Below, in pieces: positions 1-8,591 of a stretch of DNA of 64,000 nucleotides (the stretch's first letter is position 1; every line of letters begins with the position of its first letter). This stretch comes from a virus: positions 1 to 64,000 of IMG/VR virus record IMGVR_UViG_3300036766_000876. One strand, given 5' to 3'. Both the position numbers and the translations under genes were made by a program. Below the pieces are notes generated by a model. That model was given only the letters and a program-made list of their open reading frames with translations, did no database searches and had not been told where the DNA came from.

Positions 1-6
1 GGGCAT
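1..6 (-). CDS. start of next minus-strand gene (only first two codons)
   Basis: An ATG (complement of bases 4-6) follows the Shine-Dalgarno-like CCGGAG with good spacing, just downstream of the ADP-ribosyltransferase-like gene. The body lies outside the window, so no product can be named. Confidence 0.3.
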
Positions 7-62
7 CTGGTTCTCCGGAGGTAGCTGTCAAGCAAGGCGGTCGAGGAATACCACACTACGTT

Positions 63-1928
63 TCAAGGCACCCCAGCGTGCTTCTTGGCGAGGAGCTTCA
101 CGGTGGCGAGCACGCCCTTCTGCGAGAGCTTCTGCCCCTTGAGGAGCTTCTTGGCGAGCACCACCTTGGCGTCCTTGGTGGCCGCCTCATAGGCCGCTGC
201 GTGCTCGCTGGCAGGGACGCCGGCCTTCTTCAGGGCCGCCTTCGCCACCTCGTTCCACAGCTTCCGGTACGGAGGCGCCTTCCCGTGGAGCTCCTCCATC
301 TTGGCGACAGAACCAGGCGAGGGATGGATGCCCTCCTCGTGGAGCGCCTCTGCGGCCTCCTGGAAGCCGGCCTTCCACTCTGCGTCTCGCGCGGAGGTGT
401 GGCCCTCAGTCACCTTCGCGATGTGGACCTGATGCTTGAGCTCGCTCTTGACCTCCGCCTCGGAGAACTTCTTGCCGTGCGCGGCACGCTCTCCATGCGT
501 CTCAAGCTCGCCCTTCGTCGCCTGCATCGCCTTGTCCACGATCGCTTGCTCGGCCGGCGCGAGGTTCTTCTTGTTCGCCTGGTAGCCGAGCTCCTTCATG
601 GCCCAGCTCTTCCACTTGTCCTTGTAGGACTTCGCCGTGTACTGGCCCTGCTCGTTGGCGGGCGTCTTCCCAACAGCAGCCTCGACATGAGCAACGGAGG
701 TGGCCGTCGCTGCCGGCTCAAGGCCCGCGGACAGCTTCACTGGCGGAGGGGCGACCCACTCGGAGTTGTGGTACCCCGTTGACTGCGTGGGTTGGTTGGC
801 GTTGTCGGCCTTCCCTTTGAGCCACGTCTTCATCCCATCGGCGGAATTTGTCTTCGGGTCGAAGCTCGATGTCTTGGAGAACTCCGCCACGAACTTCTCG
901 ACGTGTTCATGCGTCCCTGTCAGCTCAACGGTTGCGGGGGAGGTCAGTGCTCGGCTCGTCCAGGGGGTTGTCACCTTTCCGCCAGCACCCTCGATGTGGG
1001 CCTTGAGTGCGGGGTCGCTCGACTTCACCTGGAACGAAATCGTGGGGAGGGGCTTGGAGGCCGGCTCCAGCTTCTTCCCCTCGCCACTGCCGGTGAGCCC
1101 CTTGGAGGCGAAGTACGCATGGATTTCGGAGCCAGCCTTCCCGGCGATGTTCTGCATTTTGACTTCGGTCGGGCCGGCGCACATGACGGAGTGCTCCTTC
1201 TCGCTGGGGTGGTTGTCCGCGAGCCCTGGGGAAGCCTTGTGCGTGAAGAGGATTGCTTCCTTCGGGACCTGCATCCGGAACACGACACCAGAGCCGCTTG
1301 CATGGCCGAAGCCCGCGGCGACTTCGTCTGAAGCGGAGAAGCAACTCAGGCTGTTGAAGTTCACCTCCAGCTTGGCGTCGTCGTAGTGGATACCTTGGTC
1401 CGCGAGAGCCTTGGCAAACTCAACCACAGCCTTCGCCTGAGGCCCCGTCACGCCCCGCGCTAGCTCCATCATCGCCGGCTCCTTCACGAGCGCCGCTTGG
1501 GTGATGGCGTAGGTGGCTGCAATCGTCTTCTTCCACTTTTCTGCTTGGTCCGCAGGAAGGTTGAACCCCTTCTTGACGTTGCTGGATGTGTCCGTACTGG
1601 AGGCGGCACCAGGGATGTCCTCCACCTCTCGCCCGAGGAGCTTTCCCAGCGCGCCTTGGAGCTGCGCTGCCAACGAGGACTTGCAGGAGCCCGCCCAGTC
1701 CTTGCTGATGAACTTCGCCAGGTCAGCGTCGCCACCAAGCGCAGCGACAGTCTGACTGAACGCGGACATGCTCACGTAGCTGCCGGGGTCGCTTGCGTCC
1801 CATCCCTTTTCCGTGAGCTGGTCGCGTACGGCATCAGGCTTCACCCAGTAGTTCTGGGTGAACGTCTTGCCAGCGCGTTCCACCTGCTTGGGGATTGGGA
1901 CGAGGGCCGCCCCTGTGCTCTTCGCCAT
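63..1928 (-). CDS. putative ADP-ribosyltransferase head-associated protein
   Basis: A 621-residue protein. Residues about 150-260 carry what looks like the R-S-E triad of arginine-type mono-ADP-ribosyltransferases: Arg158 in ELARGV, an S-F-S-type strand at Ser195-Ser198 (LSCFSAS) followed by DEVAAGFG, and an ExE turn at Glu243-Glu245 (SEKEHSV). The N-terminal part and the lysine/alanine-rich, helical C-terminal third match nothing I recognise. It lies directly downstream of the MuF-like minor head gene and the portal, so it may be packaged in the head and injected to modify host proteins, as T4 Alt is. The triad assignment is by eye; the head location is inferred from position only. Confidence 0.6.
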   Translation of the reverse strand: MAKSTGAALVPIPKQVERAGKTFTQNYWVKPDAVRDQLTEKGWDASDPGSYVSMSAFSQTVAALGGDADLAKFISKDWAGSCKSSLAAQLQGALGKLLGREVEDIPGAASSTDTSSNVKKGFNLPADQAEKWKKTIAATYAITQAALVKEPAMMELARGVTGPQAKAVVEFAKALADQGIHYDDAKLEVNFNSLSCFSASDEVAAGFGHASGSGVVFRMQVPKEAILFTHKASPGLADNHPSEKEHSVMCAGPTEVKMQNIAGKAGSEIHAYFASKGLTGSGEGKKLEPASKPLPTISFQVKSSDPALKAHIEGAGGKVTTPWTSRALTSPATVELTGTHEHVEKFVAEFSKTSSFDPKTNSADGMKTWLKGKADNANQPTQSTGYHNSEWVAPPPVKLSAGLEPAATATSVAHVEAAVGKTPANEQGQYTAKSYKDKWKSWAMKELGYQANKKNLAPAEQAIVDKAMQATKGELETHGERAAHGKKFSEAEVKSELKHQVHIAKVTEGHTSARDAEWKAGFQEAAEALHEEGIHPSPGSVAKMEELHGKAPPYRKLWNEVAKAALKKAGVPASEHAAAYEAATKDAKVVLAKKLLKGQKLSQKGVLATVKLLAKKHAGVP

Positions 1929-1937
1929 GGGGGGTGC

Positions 1938-2147
1938 CTACTCCTCGACAGGCTTGGTTTCGCGGAGCTCGTGGAGCCAGTCGTCGTCCGAGAGGTCGAT
2001 GACACCGGGCCCTGGCTTCTTGACGGCTCCGATGGATGGGAAGAGTGCCGGCCCGCCGCGCCGCTTCTCAGCATCCGTGCGAGCGCCAGCACTCTCCTTG
2101 GCAGCCTTGGCCGCGAACGCCTTGAGCTGGTCCTTGGTCATGGCCAT
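1938..2147 (-). CDS. small hypothetical protein in head module
   Basis: 69 residues, rich in Lys, Ala and Asp (starts MAMTKDQLKAFAAKAAKE). A start at Met3 is equally possible. It sits between the MuF-like gene and the ADP-ribosyltransferase-like gene in one transcription unit. No family recognised; position suggests a small head or scaffold accessory. Confidence 0.6.
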   Translation of the reverse strand: MAMTKDQLKAFAAKAAKESAGARTDAEKRRGGPALFPSIGAVKKPGPGVIDLSDDDWLHELRETKPVEE

Positions 2148-2183
2148 GTCGGTTGTCCTTGTACAACGAAATGGTGAGACTCG

Positions 2184-3143
2184 TCACCGCACCAGCCAGG
2201 CCCGCCGCCCGGCCTGGTAGCGCCAGCCAGGCACACCCCAGTCAGCCATCCACGGGGAGAGCACTGCACGATCGTTGGGCCTGTTGGGAGGGAAGTCCCA
2301 CGAGAGTCCGATGAGCCCCTGGTACACCTTCGTGCTGCCGTCCCCATCTGGGAACGGAGCCGGCCCGGAGGGCATGGTGAAGGCCTGCCCCGGGGACGCC
2401 ACCTGGCCGTGCATGCTGATGGAGTCCGTCGCCACCCTGTCGTCGAGGGGCTCACCCTCGTCGGAGCAGTTCTCCTCCCAGCGCATCATCAGCTCCGGAA
2501 TCTCGATGGAGCTCTCCGCCACGCCGTCGCGAGCGCTCTGGTTGAAGGCGTAGGCGAGCTCGGTGCGGACAATCCGTTCGCCCTGCCACCACTCCCCATC
2601 AATGGCCTTGGCAGTGTCGTCGTAGGCGTCGCTGAGGGAGCCGCCAGACAAGAGCGTGACGGCGAGCTTCTTCTCCACCTTCTGGACGACGTTGACGCCG
2701 TAGCGGTTCATGGATGCCTGGTGCATACGCATCAGGGAAGGCTCCCTGCCCTTCACCACGCCGGCCAGAGCTCCCGCTTCGTCGATGGGGAGCGTCACCT
2801 CACTGCCGGTGAAGTGCTTGGAGAGGCGCGCCACATCCCCGACGAGCCCCTTGAGCGCCACCTCCTGCGCGTTCTTCGAGAGGGGCTTCATGTCGCCCGC
2901 CAAGCGCTTCATCACCACGGCCTGGCCCTGGCGGAGCTGCATGAGGATGGCGCGCGCTTGGTGGGACGTGAAGCTGTCCTTGTGCCCACCCTTCACCTCT
3001 CGACGGATGCGCGCCAGGACGCTCGCCTGGGCCTCCTCGTAGACGCCCTTCATCTTCAACGCACCCTGGGCCTTGACGAGCTTCTCCAAGCGCAGGCGGT
3101 GCGTGTTGACCGCCTGCATGAAGGCCTTGGGCGTCTTCGCCAC
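2184..3143 (-). CDS. minor head protein, Mu F / SPP1 gp7-like
   Basis: 319 residues. The long helical N-terminal half and the C-terminal block match the phage Mu F domain: RTELAYAFNQSARDG (about residues 190-205), then WEENCSDEGEPLDD, a MHGQ, a PFPDGDG stretch and a closing PPNRPNDRAVLSPW. In this family the protein attaches at the portal and is involved in head assembly or DNA ejection. The gene is separated from the portal by four small genes, which is common in siphophage head modules. It was recognised by motif order and context; no search was run. Confidence 0.8.
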   Translation of the reverse strand: MAKTPKAFMQAVNTHRLRLEKLVKAQGALKMKGVYEEAQASVLARIRREVKGGHKDSFTSHQARAILMQLRQGQAVVMKRLAGDMKPLSKNAQEVALKGLVGDVARLSKHFTGSEVTLPIDEAGALAGVVKGREPSLMRMHQASMNRYGVNVVQKVEKKLAVTLLSGGSLSDAYDDTAKAIDGEWWQGERIVRTELAYAFNQSARDGVAESSIEIPELMMRWEENCSDEGEPLDDRVATDSISMHGQVASPGQAFTMPSGPAPFPDGDGSTKVYQGLIGLSWDFPPNRPNDRAVLSPWMADWGVPGWRYQAGRRAWLVR

Positions 3144-3146
3144 GGC

Positions 3147-3362
3147 TCAGCTCTTTTTCTGGATGCGCACGACGACGGCCTCTGGCCCGTCCTTGCCGTC
3201 GGGGTTCCAGAAGAACGCCGCGTCATGGCCGGCGAAGTCGGCCCCATCACGCTTCGTCGCCAGCGCGACGATGAGCCCGCGGAGCTCCTCTGCGCTGATG
3301 GGGTGGCGCTTGCCGGCCATCGCGGGATCGGACATCAAGGCTTCGGCTTCCTCGTTCGTCAT
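3147..3362 (-). CDS. small hypothetical protein
   Basis: 71 residues (MTNEEAEALMSDPAMAGKRH...), ending in a basic VRIQKKS. It ends three bases before the minor head gene begins. The central part (AALATKRDG-like, DAAFFWNPDG) looks like a compact folded domain. No family recognised. Confidence 0.6.
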   Translation of the reverse strand: MTNEEAEALMSDPAMAGKRHPISAEELRGLIVALATKRDGADFAGHDAAFFWNPDGKDGPEAVVVRIQKKS

Positions 3363-3392
3363 GGCTTCTTTCCGGCCCGTGTTGGGCCTCTG

Positions 3393-3650
3393 TTAGGCGG
3401 TGAGTAACACGAGCTTCGGCTCAGCTTCAGCAGGCTCTTCCTCAACCACGAGCGGGGCTGCCTCCGGAGGCTCTGGGAGCGCGTCGATGTCCACCTTCGT
3501 GACTGGCCACACCTGGCCACCCAACGACTCCCCGCGCAGCACTCGGCGGCAGCGAGCACTGTCTGGGCAGCCTGCCGCGGTGACATCAGGGGCGGAGAGG
3601 TCACACACCGGGCAGACGAGCCAGGGCTCGTGCCCGCCATGTCCCTTCAC
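3393..3650 (-). CDS. small zinc-ribbon-like protein
   Basis: 85 residues from a GTG that overlaps the previous stop as GTGA. The N-terminal half has four cysteines in the order CPVC ... C ... C (LVCPVCDLSAPDVTAAGC, then SARC), typical of a small zinc ribbon. The C-terminal half is acidic and proline-rich and is probably disordered. A longer frame continues upstream, but there it overlaps the next gene out of phase, so the coupled GTG is preferred. Role unknown; head-module position. Confidence 0.6.
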   Translation of the reverse strand: MKGHGGHEPWLVCPVCDLSAPDVTAAGCPDSARCRRVLRGESLGGQVWPVTKVDIDALPEPPEAAPLVVEEEPAEAEPKLVLLTA

Positions 3651-4045
3651 GGAACGGCCACCACCAGCTTGTGGGTGGAGGAGAGGCCCATCTCCTCGAA
3701 CTCGACGACGAACCAGTCCTCCTTCTTGGCCGCCAGACGTTGGAGGCTCGTCTTGCACTGGTCGCAGGCGAAGAGGGACTGGACGTGGACCATCCGCCCG
3801 TACGCTGTAGGGAAGGACGGATCCTTCCCACCGAGCATCAGCACGAGCTGCATCAGCTCCCGTGGGTACTTCGCGCGGAACTCGTCGATGGGCGCGAGGA
3901 AGCGCGCCCGCATCGCCGGAGGGCCGCCGCACGTCGAGCACTCCATCCCCGAGTACATCGTCTTCCGGAAGTACTCGTCAGGGGTGCTGCGCCCACCATC
4001 GAACTTCTTGACGTGGACCGTCTTCGTCTTCTTCGCGTCGCTCAT
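3647..4045 (-). CDS. hypothetical protein with two CxxC pairs
   Basis: 132 residues. Begins at an ATG preceded by GGAAGAGGAAC and overlapping the previous gene as ATGA. Two cysteine pairs, CSTCGG (near residue 36) and CDQC (near residue 97), could form a zinc ribbon around a helical core. A copy of the dispersed bipartite element lies just upstream. No family recognised. Confidence 0.6.
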   Translation of the reverse strand: MSDAKKTKTVHVKKFDGGRSTPDEYFRKTMYSGMECSTCGGPPAMRARFLAPIDEFRAKYPRELMQLVLMLGGKDPSFPTAYGRMVHVQSLFACDQCKTSLQRLAAKKEDWFVVEFEEMGLSSTHKLVVAVP

Positions 4046-4338
4046 GTTCCTCTTCCTTGCCCCGCTGTCCTGAATTTTTCCCAGCGTGCCGCGCTGGACT
4101 TCGGCTCCGTGCCCCTCTGCGTGAGCCCCTTCGCAGCCACCTCCAACCTCCGCCACCTCACGAACTCCGTGTTGTACGCCGTCTGGCAGTCGGCGCGCAC
4201 GCACATCACGCGGCGGATGCTCCCCTTCGGAAGGAGCCGACAGCAAAACGCGCAGCGCCTGGGGCCGGCCTCCTCTTGAAACCTGCGGATGGCCGGACAC
4301 CGCGACAGCTTCAGCTCACCTGCCGGCGGTCGCGCCAT
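4042..4338 (-). CDS. small cysteine-rich basic protein
   Basis: 98 residues, starting MARPPAGELKLSRCP. A RCAFCC ... VMCVRADC arrangement suggests a small zinc finger, followed by a basic helix. The 3' end codes for WEKFRTAGQGRGT because it overlaps the dispersed GGGAAAAA element. Its stop overlaps the next start as ATGA. Unknown function, possibly nucleic-acid binding. Confidence 0.55.
   Translation of the reverse strand: MARPPAGELKLSRCPAIRRFQEEAGPRRCAFCCRLLPKGSIRRVMCVRADCQTAYNTEFVRWRRLEVAAKGLTQRGTEPKSSAARWEKFRTAGQGRGT
4055..4082 (-). repeat. dispersed bipartite element, copy 1
   Basis: Read on the minus strand: GGGAAAAA, 11 bases, GGGGCAAGG, ending 9 bases before the ATG at 4045. Exact match to the consensus shared by about a dozen sites. 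Candidate phage promoter, operator or translation-control site. Confidence 0.65.
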
Positions 4339-4540
4339 GGAATGACGCCTCCGTCTTGAGCGCGTCGCCAATCTCTTGGAGGTGGACGATGCGCAACCGG
4401 ATGAGCGCAGCCCGGTCCTCAAGGGCAGCGGCCCGGTCCTCCAGCGCCGTCAGCCGCGCTGCCTCTGCCCGCTGGCCAACGCGGTAGCCGACACCGAGAC
4501 AAAGCACGGCCAGGGCCGCGCCTATGAACGCCTTGACCAT
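4316..4540 (-). CDS. small membrane-anchored coiled-coil protein
   Basis: 74 residues. The N-terminus is one transmembrane segment (AFIGAALAVLCLGVGYRVG), followed by a heptad-like helix rich in Leu, Ala, Glu and Arg (ARLTALEDRAAALEDRAALI). It overlaps the next gene by 23 bases and follows the portal. Topology resembles spanin or holin accessories, but the real spanins are elsewhere, so the role is unknown. Confidence 0.6.
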   Translation of the reverse strand: MVKAFIGAALAVLCLGVGYRVGQRAEAARLTALEDRAAALEDRAALIRLRIVHLQEIGDALKTEASFHGATAGR

Positions 4541-4543
4541 GCG

Positions 4544-6427
4544 CTACTCCTGTGGGGCAGCGGGCAACAGAGCGCCCGGGGCCGCCTTGGGGTTGGGGTT
4601 CTCCGGCTGGTTGGCGGAGGCCATCTGTGCCATCAGGTCCGCCTGCTGCTGGGCCCCATTGGCGCGCACCTTCTCCACGAGGTCGTTCTTGTCCTCAGCC
4701 TTGAAGTACGCGGCCACGAAGCCAATGGCCGTCTCGTCGTCAATGAGCCCGCCCTGGAGGGCTGCGGCCGCGGCGGTGGCGGCAATCTGGACGTCCTGGA
4801 GGGACGGCTGGATGTAGTCCGGCCACTGGAGTTGGATGGTGCCGCCGGTCCCAAGCTCGCGCTCGACGGCCTGCATGACGCCGAGCTCATCCTTGACGTA
4901 CCTCGGGGGGAGCTGGACGACGCCGCGCGTCATGGTGGCAAACTGGTGGAGCATCCCGTCGTTGGCCTCCATACCTGGGGCCGCCGGAGCTCCCTGCGGA
5001 GCGGCAGGAGGCGTTCCGGGGCCGGGAGGAGTACCGCCGGCCGGAGCCTGAGCCTCCGCGCCCAAGGTTGCCCCGGGAGCAGCAATCGCAGCCTGGGGCA
5101 GGCCCTGGGGTGGGGGAGGTGCCTGAGGCAGTAGGCGGGGCTTCGAGAGCGCCTGAGCCGCTCGCCAAGCCATCTCCAGGACGGGGATGACGGCCTTCTG
5201 CCCGTACTGCTCCCGGTAGATGTCAGCCTTGCTGAACATCGACTGCATGTTCCGCTCGACCTCAGTGGCCGTCTTCCCACCGGAGACGGCCTGGTGCTCC
5301 AGCACGCACTGGGCGACCTCCAGCGCCATCCCGCGGAGCTGCTCAGCGAGCTCCAGGGCCGCCTTGGGGCCGGTGGCGGTGATTTCCAGGAACGAGGCAG
5401 AGCCATCCGGCACGCGGAGGGCCCTGTCCCGGCCCATCTGGACGTCGGCCAGCTCAGCCTTGGTGGTGAGGACGAGCTGTGGGTCGCAGTTGGCAATCAG
5501 CGCGCGCTGGGCCTGGGAGACGAGGGAGTCGATGGACGACACCATGTCGTAGACGGACTCCGGGCAATCCGGGTCCCCATCCACGTCGTCCTGCACGGGG
5601 ATGTTCTGCACCCAGACGATGGGGCAGAAGCCGAAGTTGTGGTCCGCCCGGCGCGCCTCCTGCCACTGGGGCTCCTCGCCGTCGTCAACCGGGGCCGGCT
5701 CGAAGAGGACGTCGCTGTTGGCGTCGATGATGCGGCGGTACCAGTACTCCTTCGTCTCCCACTTACCCGTCTCCGGGTCGCGCTCTTCCTTGGGGTAACG
5801 GTAGCGCTTCTCCAGCTTGATGAGCGTGGTGGAGCCGTGCTCGTCGAACTCGGGGAAGCACCAGCGCGGATCGTGCACCTCGATGGCCGGCTTGCCGTTG
5901 ACGAACTGGAAGCCGATGGCCGTGCTGCCCATGGACCCGCCGTACTGGCGCGCCTGAATCATCTGCTGCCAGATGCGCGTGGAGTCCGCCAAGGCGCGGA
6001 GCCAGTCCTCCGTCGCGGGGTCCCCATCCACCTTGATTTCCGGGTGCTGCCCCTCGCTGAAGAGGAGCCCCGTGAAGCGGTCCACGATGACCTTCACCAG
6101 AGCGTAGGGCGCGGTCGGCTTCCGGTACTTGAGCGGGAGGCTGGCCCCTGAGCCGTCAACGAAGCCGGGCGGCATGAAGCCCTGCGTAGAGATGACCTCG
6201 TCGTTGAAGGCGTCCGTGGCCTGCTTCCCGTCCCAGTCCACCTTCCGGTGCTTGTAGTGGGCGCAACGGTAGACGCTCCACAGGCGGTTGAGCTCCTGCT
6301 GGCGCTCGGACATCCCCAGGCGGGCAATGCGGTCCATGGCGGCTGCTCCGCGGTCCTTCCCGCCGAGCCCACCCTTCCCGGCGAGGACGCCGGCCATGCG
6401 ACTGAAGATTCCCTGTCCAGACGCCAT
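4544..6427 (-). CDS. portal protein
   Basis: 627 residues, the usual size for portals of large siphophages. Typical features are the central run YALVKVIVDRFTGLLFSEG, the wing region with IEVHDPRWCFPEFDEHG, the buried CPIVWVQNIP followed by SVYDMVSSIDSLVSQAQRAL, and a helical stem with AVSGGKTATEVERNMQSMFSKAD. The C-terminal 150 residues are proline/glutamine/alanine-rich and probably flexible. The portal forms the 12-fold ring through which terminase packages DNA. It sits next to the minor head protein, as expected, but unusually far (about 12 kb) from terminase. Confidence 0.85.
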   Translation of the reverse strand: MASGQGIFSRMAGVLAGKGGLGGKDRGAAAMDRIARLGMSERQQELNRLWSVYRCAHYKHRKVDWDGKQATDAFNDEVISTQGFMPPGFVDGSGASLPLKYRKPTAPYALVKVIVDRFTGLLFSEGQHPEIKVDGDPATEDWLRALADSTRIWQQMIQARQYGGSMGSTAIGFQFVNGKPAIEVHDPRWCFPEFDEHGSTTLIKLEKRYRYPKEERDPETGKWETKEYWYRRIIDANSDVLFEPAPVDDGEEPQWQEARRADHNFGFCPIVWVQNIPVQDDVDGDPDCPESVYDMVSSIDSLVSQAQRALIANCDPQLVLTTKAELADVQMGRDRALRVPDGSASFLEITATGPKAALELAEQLRGMALEVAQCVLEHQAVSGGKTATEVERNMQSMFSKADIYREQYGQKAVIPVLEMAWRAAQALSKPRLLPQAPPPPQGLPQAAIAAPGATLGAEAQAPAGGTPPGPGTPPAAPQGAPAAPGMEANDGMLHQFATMTRGVVQLPPRYVKDELGVMQAVERELGTGGTIQLQWPDYIQPSLQDVQIAATAAAAALQGGLIDDETAIGFVAAYFKAEDKNDLVEKVRANGAQQQADLMAQMASANQPENPNPKAAPGALLPAAPQE

Positions 6428-6437
6428 CTGTCAGCTC

Positions 6438-6992
6438 CTAGGTCCCGGCCGTGAAGTCCTGCGGCTCTGGTCGGTCGGCGTTGTATCGCATCCCGCGCGC
6501 CTTGGCCTTGGTGAGCTGCTTGCGCGCGACACTGCGCTTGAGGTTGGAGAGGTGGTCCACGAAGACGACTCCGTCCAGGTGGTCGAGCTCGTGCTGGAGC
6601 GAGTGCGCGAGCAGCCCGTCTCCCTCCACCTCGATGCGATTCCCCTCGACGTCCTGGGCCGCCACCTTCACCCACGTCGAACGCCGCACTTGCTCGACGA
6701 CTCCAGGGAGCGAGAGGCACCCCTCCTTGAGGAGCTGGCTCTCCCTGCGCTCCATGATGACGGGGTTGACGAGGGGCACCACCGAGCGGACGCCATTGCC
6801 GTCGATGACGAGGACCGTCACGAGCCGGATGGGCACGCCGAGTTGGGAGGCCGCGAGGCCAGCACCCTTCGCCTTGAGCATCGTGTCCTCCATGTCCTTG
6901 GCGAGCCGGCGGAGGCCCTCGTCGAACGAGGCGACGGGGCGGCAGTACTGCGCGAGGACAGCATGCGGCCAGATGAGAATCTCGCGGACCAT
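6438..6992 (-). CDS. def: peptide deformylase
   Basis: 184 residues with all three deformylase motifs: GAGLAASQLG (motif 1), EGCLSLPG with the metal-binding Cys (motif 2) and QHELDHLDG with the HExxH-type metal ligands (motif 3). The enzyme removes the formyl group from new proteins in the cytoplasm. Phage deformylases are known from cyanophages and a few others, where they may favour maturation of phage or host membrane proteins. A repeated 11-mer (TTTGACACATG on the minus strand) contains the start codon. Basic C-terminal tail of about 25 residues. Confidence 0.92.
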   Translation of the reverse strand: MVREILIWPHAVLAQYCRPVASFDEGLRRLAKDMEDTMLKAKGAGLAASQLGVPIRLVTVLVIDGNGVRSVVPLVNPVIMERRESQLLKEGCLSLPGVVEQVRRSTWVKVAAQDVEGNRIEVEGDGLLAHSLQHELDHLDGVVFVDHLSNLKRSVARKQLTKAKARGMRYNADRPEPQDFTAGT

Positions 6993-7000
6993 GTGTCAAA
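6990..7000 (-). repeat. TTTGACACATG 11-mer, copy 1
   Basis: Identical 11-mers occur at 30939-30949 and 36018-36028, each time at the head of a gene group and in the same orientation. Here the last three bases are the deformylase start codon and TGA is the stop of the upstream gene. Function unknown. Confidence 0.45.
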
Positions 7001-7580
7001 CCTTTCCGACCAGCGTGCGCCTGTCGATGCGGCGACGGAGGCCCCAGTACCAGATTCTGCGCTTCAAGCCGAACCACGTCCCACGCGCCCACCACGTCCA
7101 GAGGATGAACCACGCGAGGTGGAGCGCCGTGCCGCCGTTGAGGATGACGTGCCACTTGTCCGGCCAGCCGATGCCGATTTCATGGCCGTCCTCCAGGGCG
7201 GAGAAGACGTACAGGAGGCCCTTCCTGTTGGGGTCCGTCATCTCCGCGTACGACACCAACTTGCGCGTGCGTGGCTCGCGACCCGTTCCGTTCGTCGCGA
7301 CGTAGACCTTCGCGGCCGCCCCTGGAGGAGAGCGTTGCCCATCGCCGTGCTGGTCGTCCCCGAGGAGGTCCACCATCCCGTTCACCACGCCATTGTGCCA
7401 GCGGTGCCGCTTGAAGCGGGGCAAGCGCAGAGGCTTCAACAGCGGATGGAGCTCCTCCTGGATGCCGAGCCGCCGCCTGGCGTCCCACTGGGCGCTGCGA
7501 CTCTTGGCGACGCGGCCGATCCACAGGATGGCAAGGCAGGCGAGTGTCGCCGCGGCGTGGCCCCACCAGTAGGGACTCAC
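6996..7580 (-). CDS. hypothetical membrane protein
   Basis: 194 residues from a GTG overlapping the HU-like gene stop (GTGA). It has an N-terminal transmembrane segment (AAATLACLAILWIG), a soluble middle with KVYVATNGTGREPR and DPNRKGLLYVFSALEDG, and a C-terminal tryptophan-rich hydrophobic segment (ALHLAWFILWTWWARG) before a basic tail. No family recognised. Confidence 0.6.
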   Translation of the reverse strand: MSPYWWGHAAATLACLAILWIGRVAKSRSAQWDARRRLGIQEELHPLLKPLRLPRFKRHRWHNGVVNGMVDLLGDDQHGDGQRSPPGAAAKVYVATNGTGREPRTRKLVSYAEMTDPNRKGLLYVFSALEDGHEIGIGWPDKWHVILNGGTALHLAWFILWTWWARGTWFGLKRRIWYWGLRRRIDRRTLVGKV

Positions 7581-7840
7581 CGCTTCGCGTCCCGCGCCGC
7601 GCGGAAGCCGACGAGGGTGTGGGCCGGGACACGAATGAGGTCCTTGCTCTTGATGTCCCGCACGTTGCGCGCCGCCCGGGACTTCCTGATGAAGACTCCG
7701 AAGCCCGGGACACCAACACGCCCGCCATGGAGCACGCTGTCCTTGATGTGCGTGAAGGCGCTCTCCAGGATGGCGCGCGTAGCCTTGATGGTGAGCTGCG
7801 AGTCCCGCGCTGTCTCGCGGATGAGCGTGTCCCACGTCAT
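7577..7840 (-). CDS. HU/IHF-like DNA-binding protein
   Basis: 87 residues, the standard HU length. MTWDTLIRETA..., a helix with AILESAFTHIKDSVLHGGRV, then GVPGFGVFIRKSRAARNVRD matches the HU signature in which the beta-arm carries GFGxF...R...RN. HU dimers bend and compact DNA. In a phage it could help replication, recombination or packaging. Coupled at both ends by 4-base overlaps. Confidence 0.85.
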   Translation of the reverse strand: MTWDTLIRETARDSQLTIKATRAILESAFTHIKDSVLHGGRVGVPGFGVFIRKSRAARNVRDIKSKDLIRVPAHTLVGFRAARDAKR

Positions 7841-8076
7841 GTGACCTCCTGGCCGGAAGCCGAGCAGCGCTGCCGGGTGTTGGGGCTCCTGTCGTGCCCT
7901 TGGATGGTGAGGGCTGACCGGTAGTCGAAGGGTGTCTCCGGCGTTACCTCCTCCCCCCACCGCCAGCGGGCGAGCTCCTTGCGCATCCACTGGACCTTCA
8001 CCCAGCGCCCGCAGCCAGGGCACTGGGTCAGGCCGGCGAGCGCCGTCGCTGCTACCCGGGCCTCGTGGTCGCTCAC
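7837..8076 (-). CDS. small hypothetical protein with CPGC motif
   Basis: 79 residues from a GTG overlapping the previous stop. A single CPGCGRW knuckle followed by a basic tryptophan-rich helix (WMRKELARWRWGEEV) suggests half of a zinc ribbon. Unknown role. Confidence 0.5.
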   Translation of the reverse strand: MSDHEARVAATALAGLTQCPGCGRWVKVQWMRKELARWRWGEEVTPETPFDYRSALTIQGHDRSPNTRQRCSASGQEVT

Positions 8077-8591
8077 GGGAGCTTCACCACCTTCAGCCAA
8101 GCCTCGTAGGCCTCCTCAGCCTTCCGGATGCCGGCCGCCTCCCAGCCCGCGTGGTCGTACTGGACCTGCCCGTCGATGACGAGCTCGCACATGTGGGCCA
8201 TCTCGTGCGCGAGGGCGAGCATCGAGCGCCCCACGTCAACGACGTACCCGCCACGCTCAGGGTCCGTTCCCGCCTGTCCGGCCACCAGACGGCGGGAGAG
8301 GTCGCTCCAGGACTCCGACTCGCGGACGGACACACGGATGAGGTGCCCAACGAGGGCGAGGTTGGCCGCCGTGAAGCGGGTGTTGTTGATGAGTTCCGTC
8401 TCCGCGCGCTGGAGCCGCTTGACGATGAGGGCCGGCGGCACGTCCTTCGGAGCCATGTACATCGCGCCAGGGTAGTACCCGGGGAGCGGCTTCCACGGTG
8501 GGTACAGGGAGCGGAGCACCTTCCAGCCGACAACGAAGATGGCCGTCAGGGCGATGGCGAGGACCGGCCCGATGATGATCCAGGGGCTCAC
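8073..8591 (-). CDS. membrane-anchored protein with HExxH-like motif
   Basis: 172 residues from a coupled GTG. One N-terminal transmembrane helix (WIIIGPVLAIALTAIFVVGW), then a domain whose helix MLALAHEMAHMCELVIDG carries an HExxH zinc-metalloprotease signature (HEMAH). No clear third ligand can be assigned. It may be a small membrane metallopeptidase, or a protein that carries the motif by chance. Neighbours are all unknown small genes. Confidence 0.55.
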   Translation of the reverse strand: MSPWIIIGPVLAIALTAIFVVGWKVLRSLYPPWKPLPGYYPGAMYMAPKDVPPALIVKRLQRAETELINNTRFTAANLALVGHLIRVSVRESESWSDLSRRLVAGQAGTDPERGGYVVDVGRSMLALAHEMAHMCELVIDGQVQYDHAGWEAAGIRKAEEAYEAWLKVVKLP

